From Straminergon stramineum (lineage: Eukaryota > Streptophyta > Bryopsida > Hypnales > Calliergonaceae), in the NCBI GenBank assembly GCA_963920665.1, contig OY987265.1:28091001-28155000 (forward strand): a DNA stretch of 64,000 nucleotides. Reading direction: 5' to 3'. Below are positions 59,113 to 64,000 of the stretch, in pieces; the first letter of the stretch is position 1, and every line of letters begins with the position of its first letter. The notes under the pieces were generated by a model. That model searched no databases, was not told where the DNA came from, and saw only the letters and a program-made list of their open reading frames with translations. Position numbers and translations under genes: made by a program.

Positions 59113-60576
59113 TTATTTTGTGTTGAGGTAGTCCTTCAAAATGGGCTGCGGACCCATTTGTTGTAATTCTGCATCAAACTTCCCTATGCTAGCTCTATTC
59201 CACTTATACCAATCCGAAAAAAACCGACTTTCTGCCCTCAAACCTTCCAACTCTGATACCATCAATGGTAATCTTTGCTCATGGAACTTCACCAACTTCT
59301 CAAGCGATGCTACTTCTCCAGCAACACTACCATATGTTGAGGAAGAAGCCAAAAGCTCTACTTTTGGAACGTGCTGGTTGGCGTCCTCGTGATATTCTTT
59401 CTTCTTCTCCATTATTTGAAGTTCTAGGCTTCGCCTTTCATTCTGTGCTTGCTGACGTTTGCGGACAAGGGTTTCGAGTTTTGATTCCCATATCAAATAA
59501 TGGTCCATTTTATGCACCTTCCCACCCTTCATTTCCTTCAAATAAAAATCGCGATTTCTTTTGAAGGAATGGAAGCCCTTGTCATTCTCTTCGATGACGT
59601 TCGTTATGGCCTTCAACCGTTGCTTCAACACCTCTACGAAAGTGGGATTCATTTCTTGCTCCTTCAAAGTTTTCAATTGCTCGTTCTTTGCACGCAATGC
59701 TAATTTTGCACTTTCTATTTTGGCAAGCAACATTGCCTCTTCATTTTTTGAATCGCTTCCTCCACCACTCTCGTCACGCTCTCGCAAAACGGGGTCCACT
59801 CTCCTAGCCACCCCATCATCCATGCCTTCTTCATCCGTATCTTGTACTATGATGGGCTCTTGAGCTGATTGTCCACTTTGGTCGACTCCCACATCCACAG
59901 CCGGCCTAGATTCTTGTATGGCAACCTCCTCCTCATCGCTGTAGAAAGAATGTCCATCGTATTCATGGGTGTGTTGATCAAAGCTAGAAGTCTCTGACCG
60001 AACCACGCTTTCATCGCGAACAAATGACTTCCCACGCTTCACCTTGGATAACATCTTCTTTACATCCACAAGTTCATCTAGTGGTAAAATTTTTGTAGTC
60101 TCCGGAATGATCGCAATAGGGACCTCCTTCAATGTTGACCAATCCACCTCCTTCTTCAACATATATTCAGCATACACCATTCTCACAAGAAAGAAACAGA
60201 AATTGTTGTTTCGGTAAGTTGAGTCCTCCAAATACAAGTGCTTCCACACCTCACAACATCTAAGTATGAAGCCCTCATCCTTGGAGTATGCAAGATTTAC
60301 TTTGTTTTGCTTCAGATGTTCTTTGTGCCGATACAAGGGAAATAATTTGCTGATGTGGCACCAATCCACGTATTTGCAAACGGTTTTGTAACTCCAAGGC
60401 TCAGGTTCATTTCTCCAACCTTTAAATGCCTTAATCTTTGGATGGATCAAAATGGCCACACACTTCTTGTGAATTTTACCGGACCGTTTCCGACCCTTGT
60501 CGCGGATGAGCTTCATCTCTTGTCGTGTAAGGCATTTGATTGTGGCAGGCGTCAATGGTGGGGGCTCATTCTCCAT
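59113..60576 (-). CDS. WCHI-family protein 2 (right copy, intact)
   Basis: Reverse copy of 39383-40846 with an identical 487-aa product, starting at ATG 60576. One C/T difference lies just upstream (60640 against 39320), at a CpG in the left arm. Confidence 0.7.
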   Translation of the reverse strand: MENEPPPLTPATIKCLTRQEMKLIRDKGRKRSGKIHKKCVAILIHPKIKAFKGWRNEPEPWSYKTVCKYVDWCHISKLFPLYRHKEHLKQNKVNLAYSKDEGFILRCCEVWKHLYLEDSTYRNNNFCFFLVRMVYAEYMLKKEVDWSTLKEVPIAIIPETTKILPLDELVDVKKMLSKVKRGKSFVRDESVVRSETSSFDQHTHEYDGHSFYSDEEEVAIQESRPAVDVGVDQSGQSAQEPIIVQDTDEEGMDDGVARRVDPVLRERDESGGGSDSKNEEAMLLAKIESAKLALRAKNEQLKTLKEQEMNPTFVEVLKQRLKAITNVIEENDKGFHSFKRNRDFYLKEMKGGKVHKMDHYLIWESKLETLVRKRQQAQNERRSLELQIMEKKKEYHEDANQHVPKVELLASSSTYGSVAGEVASLEKLVKFHEQRLPLMVSELEGLRAESRFFSDWYKWNRASIGKFDAELQQMGPQPILKDYLNTK

Positions 60577-60899
60577 AGTGCTCAATCTATACGATCAATT
60601 CTACTCAGATACTATGCCAAATATACCAAGCCTAAAACCATGGTTGTCCAAACTTAAATCTATTACCTCGTGGTAATTCACATTTACAAATACATCAACA
60701 TGAACATTTACAATCACAATCAAGTTTCAAACAATTCAGCGTGATTTACAATCAATGGATGAAAGTGACATGAGGAGACATAGAATATCCTCCTCACAAC
60801 ACCGACCTCCCCTCTCAAGCCTGCAATTAGCCACTTCCAGGTGGATAAAAGACAAGGCGCAAAAGGGAAAGATGGGAGACTACGGGTTTAGGGTCTGAT

Positions 60900-61215
60900 T
60901 TTGTACCCGCAGTCGCCTCAGGGCGAGCGCGGCTCTGGATGGGGCGCGTGCGGCTTGAAAAGGCGACCACGGGTCCAGGACCACCGCCAGCGACCGCGGG
61001 TGATGGCAACTGCGGGTCTAGGGGCAACTGCGGGTACGGTGGGGCGATTGCGGGTATGGTGGTGTGACCACGAGTCTGGTGCAACCGTGGGTGAGGGGAA
61101 CCCAAACTGGGGGCGCATGCGGGTCTGGGCGACCGCGAGTTTGGCGCAACCGCGACTAGGGGCATGTGCGGGTCTGGGGCGACCGCGGGTCCCAAACCCC
61201 CAACCGCGACGCCAC
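60900..61215 (-). repeat. GGGCGACYGCGGGT array (mirror of 38750-39060, diverged)
   Basis: Same position and orientation relative to WCHI gene 2 but with many substitutions and length differences, unlike the flanking genes. Confidence 0.65.
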
Positions 61216-61472
61216 ATACCTTCACTGAATAGTGAAATTAGATTGCCTTAACAATTAGATTGACTTACCCCCAAATGAACCATGCAAAGAATTCATATTC
61301 AAACCCAAATGCATGCAAGTAGGTGATGTGTCTGTACAATACTCAATATTTTGGGTCCAAACATGCACTTTACATTAAAAATAGTTTATACACTTGCATT
61401 GCTTTTCCAAAATGAGATGCACAAAAGGTGGCCAACGTTACTATTCCCGCTAGAAAACTATTACATCAAATC

Positions 61473-63061
61473 CTATGAGAGGACAGAGTCCCAAAAGACT
61501 AATTCGGGTGGTTTCATGAACCATGGTTTACCCATGAGGAGGTCCACCACTTGCGCACATGTTGGTCTTTTGTTAACATCAACATCAACTAGTTCACGTA
61601 ACTTCATGGCAAAATACCTTGATGACTCATGATTTCTAAATAAGTCCTTGTCATATTCAACCATGTGTTCTATGTTCATGCGTTGGGTCAACTTTCCAAT
61701 GGAATAAGAGTCGGACTTCACCGAATATTTGTAGGTCGCTTTCATCACATCTAAACTCGTATCTGAACCCTCTGGCCCAAACAAATAAAACAACTCTGGA
61801 GCTGCCCACCAACGGCCCATCCTCTCAACATCAAGTTTTTCCTGTTTTTCATATCCAAAATGCGAGGGAGCTCCTTCTTGAATACAACTTGCAATTCCCC
61901 AATCACAAATCCCAATGTTGATCTCTTCGTCCGAGAAGGGGGGATAATGCAACAATATGTTCACAGGTGACAAGTCATTGTGCAACACCCCTACATTGTG
62001 CACGAGACTTGTCACATAAACTAGGGCCCACGCCAACTTCGCCTTGTGTCTTCGAAAGAGGCTAATTTCTTTTTGTTGTTGGCTTGTAAGTATCTTGACC
62101 AACTTGATTTCATGCCATTCCACATGTGGCACCACCTTCTCATTCAAATGAAGCAACTCTTTGAAATTACCACCATTCCACCACAAAGTGTAAGCTTCCA
62201 TTGTTTGGTCATATACAACTAGGAATTTAATAATGGCCGGATGATTCAACAGGCATACCAAAGCCTCCACTGACCGTTCCACCCTCGCATCGCGTTTGTT
62301 CCTTTGCTTTGACAATTTCCCCGCAAAATGTACATGCGCTGGGATCGTGGACATCCCTTCAATGCATACCTTGCGCACCTTTGCATATCCTCCTTGACGG
62401 TCAAATCCAGTAAGTGGGACCACCTTGGCCTCTGAGTAGACCCACATGATACATGAACCACTATCTCTTGTAAATGCAGCCTTCAATGCATCCGTCTACC
62501 ACCCCATATCCCTAGCTTCAGACCTTGACAATCTTTTTGCTACAATTTGCCACCAATCATCTTCTCACGGAACTCCTGGGCCCTATCCGTTTCTCCAAAT
62601 CTAGGCACTATAGGTCGCAACTCAAGCATCAACTTCTTGGTGTTGAATATACTTGTTTGTAGGCAATTGCCAATCCACGTTTGCCATTGGTTGAAATACA
62701 CTTCATCCACATCTGCATAGTCCGAAGATTCCTTGCATTTCCTTGTAATAAATTCCTCCAACTCATCCTTCAAGGATTGGATGCTTGCCTCTTTATTTCT
62801 CAAGTATTTCCTTTCTAAATATAATACACTTTTTTCCTCATACCATTGGAGACAAGCCTCATGCGCATAGGTCGTATATCGTGCTGGAGGATAGGTAGGG
62901 TCCTTGTCTTGTGCTGTCTTGGACTTCTTTGTCTTGGATGGTCCGACACCCCCAATTACCTCCTTGGTAGTTATATCTACAACAAATGCTGCAGGATTAT
63001 CAAGGTCCTTCTCCCAAGCCGATATCCGACCCGTACTACTTCCTTCCTTTGAAGTAGACAT
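61473..63061 (-). pseudogene. kinase-like protein (right copy, frameshift and TAG)
   Basis: ATG at 63061. The frame is intact past the site broken in the left copy (DRAQEFREKM), then loses one G (ATGATTGG against ATGGATTGG at left) and stops at 62540. In the kinase-like part, TAG at 62498-62496 replaces a CAG that is intact in the left copy (37457). The APE-like box is preserved (WWAAPELF), as are HNDLSPVNILL and CDWGIA. Comparing both arms suggests an ancestral fusion of the N-terminal helical domain and a pseudokinase-like domain, broken separately in each arm. Confidence 0.7.
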
Positions 63062-63209
63062 GGTCCTCTTTTGAAAAACGAGGCGTTCTTGACTTGAACT
63101 TGGAGAGAAAAATGGGCAAAAACTTCCCCTTTTGAAATCACCTTGGCCCACGAGCACGCATTCAGCCACTTCAAGGTGGATGAAAGCCAATGCGCAAGAC
63201 CAAGAATGG

Positions 63210-63360
63210 TAACCATGGGTATGGGGCAACCACAGGTATGGAGGCGACCGTGGGAGGGGCGACTACTGGTTGGGGCGACCGCGGGAGGGGGCGACTACGG
63301 GTTCTAGAGGTCCTCGGGGATGGAGGCGACCGTTCGTGTGGGGGCGACCGCTGGTCCAAA
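63210..63360 (-). repeat. GGGCGACCGCGGGT array (mirror of 36517-36755)
   Basis: About six units upstream of the right kinase-like gene. Shorter than the left counterpart. Confidence 0.65.
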
Positions 63361-64000
63361 AAGGATGGAACATCCTAAATAATAGCTAAAAGAAACCTTG
63401 ATATGGGTTAGAAACATTGGCATTACAACTTCCCACTTCTATTTCACTTGCTTTCAAATAAAATCATAAGACCACTATGATATGGTCTAGAATGTGGAAT
63501 TAGATTTTGACTTGTTTCTTTATGGTTCCAAATATATGTCTACAATGTTCACAAAGAAAAAAAAGGAATGGGCCAAAACAGAAAAAGGGAATCAGAAATA
63601 TAAAAGTACGGGACATGATTGACTTCTATTGAAACAAAAAAGGAGAACTTGAAATACTTACATTCTACCTTTGCATAATGATATTATAGAGGTTACTTTA
63701 GAAGTGTCCAAAGTCTTTTTCTAATTTCTTCAAGTTTGCTCTACAATGAACATGAATTCGGCTTTTTTACACAACCCTAAACCCTTTTGGGGTAGAAGAG
63801 GTCATAAATGCAAACATACATGTTGTAGAGCACATTGAAATCAACAACAAATGAAGCATATGCACATCAAGTCAAAAGATTATTATCCTTGATGAAGACA
63901 TTGTTCAAACCATCAAGGGTGTTTGAATGCTATCATTTCTTTTTTTTGCATGCCAATCCTTCAAAATTGGTCACCCACAAAATACAAGAAATTTCTAAAT

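Larger units (their letters stand above)
54459..64000. mobile_element. second copy of the giant element, inverted and incomplete
   Basis: It starts ATGGTTGTTCCGGCGAAC and proceeds as the reverse complement of 45474 down to about 35865. Positions x and 99959-x pair across 39.1-44.6 kb. The expected 10-bp target is CCTAATCTCC (54449-54458); its partner and the far end lie beyond the window. It is inserted 23 bp upstream of the ATG of the convergent gene. All mirrored core genes are identical; the kinase gene and arrays differ. Confidence 0.7.

Overview
The window looks like nuclear DNA from a green plant, most likely a seed-free land plant or a close relative. The grounds are GT-AG introns, a degenerate run of the plant telomere motif TTTAGGG, a MULE-type transposase with a SWIM zinc finger, a DUF659-type hAT transposase and NIF/FCP1-like phosphatase domains. 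I cannot name the species. No rRNA, tRNA, CRISPR array or bacterial operon was seen. Most genes are intron-containing or decayed, so many annotations are reconstructions across splice sites and in-frame stops.

Layout. (1) 0.9-11.3 kb, minus strand: an intron-rich gene with a ParB-like domain near its N-terminus and a beta-class (N4/N6 amino) DNA methyltransferase fold at its C-terminus. Short palindromic elements with a GTCGGATCCGAC core and a tandem duplication lie among its exons. (2) 12.2-16.2 kb, plus strand: a two-exon MULE transposase pseudogene with five in-frame TAG codons. (3) 18.4-19.3 kb: simple-sequence DNA. (4) 19.8-23.08 kb, resuming at 45.48 kb: a second ParB-like plus methyltransferase-like gene, cut in two inside its methyltransferase domain. 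(5) 23,084-45,474: a 22.4-kb insertion flanked by a perfect 10-bp duplication (GCTCTTCATC), with imperfect inverted ends. It carries a hAT transposase relic, three members of an unfamiliar gene family (one with a RING-H2 domain), a kinase-like gene, arrays of a GGGCGACYGCGGGT repeat, a satellite and a foldback element. (6) 45.5-54.46 kb: the rest of the split gene, a NIF/FCP1-like phosphatase gene, a small ORF, and a convergent decayed gene with a transposase-associated domain and a degenerate phosphatase domain. (7) 54,459-64,000: a second copy of the same element in inverted orientation, running off the window. Its left end lies 23 bp before the start codon of the convergent gene.

The two element copies make an inverted repeat with arms of at least 9.5 kb around a 9-kb spacer. 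The core genes are identical between arms, while the kinase gene and repeat arrays differ. Inside the element most genes are preceded by a GGGCGACYGCGGGT array in a fixed orientation, and several also by a shared short box, which suggests a common 5' regulatory module.

Across all broken genes, premature stops are overwhelmingly TAG, then TGA, and almost never TAA (my hand count is about 29, 7 and 2). This fits C-to-T decay at methylated CAG and CGA sites. One direct CAG/TAG pair exists between the two arms. The strongest candidates for something new are the cargo-carrying giant element and the plant ParB-methyltransferase fusion genes.
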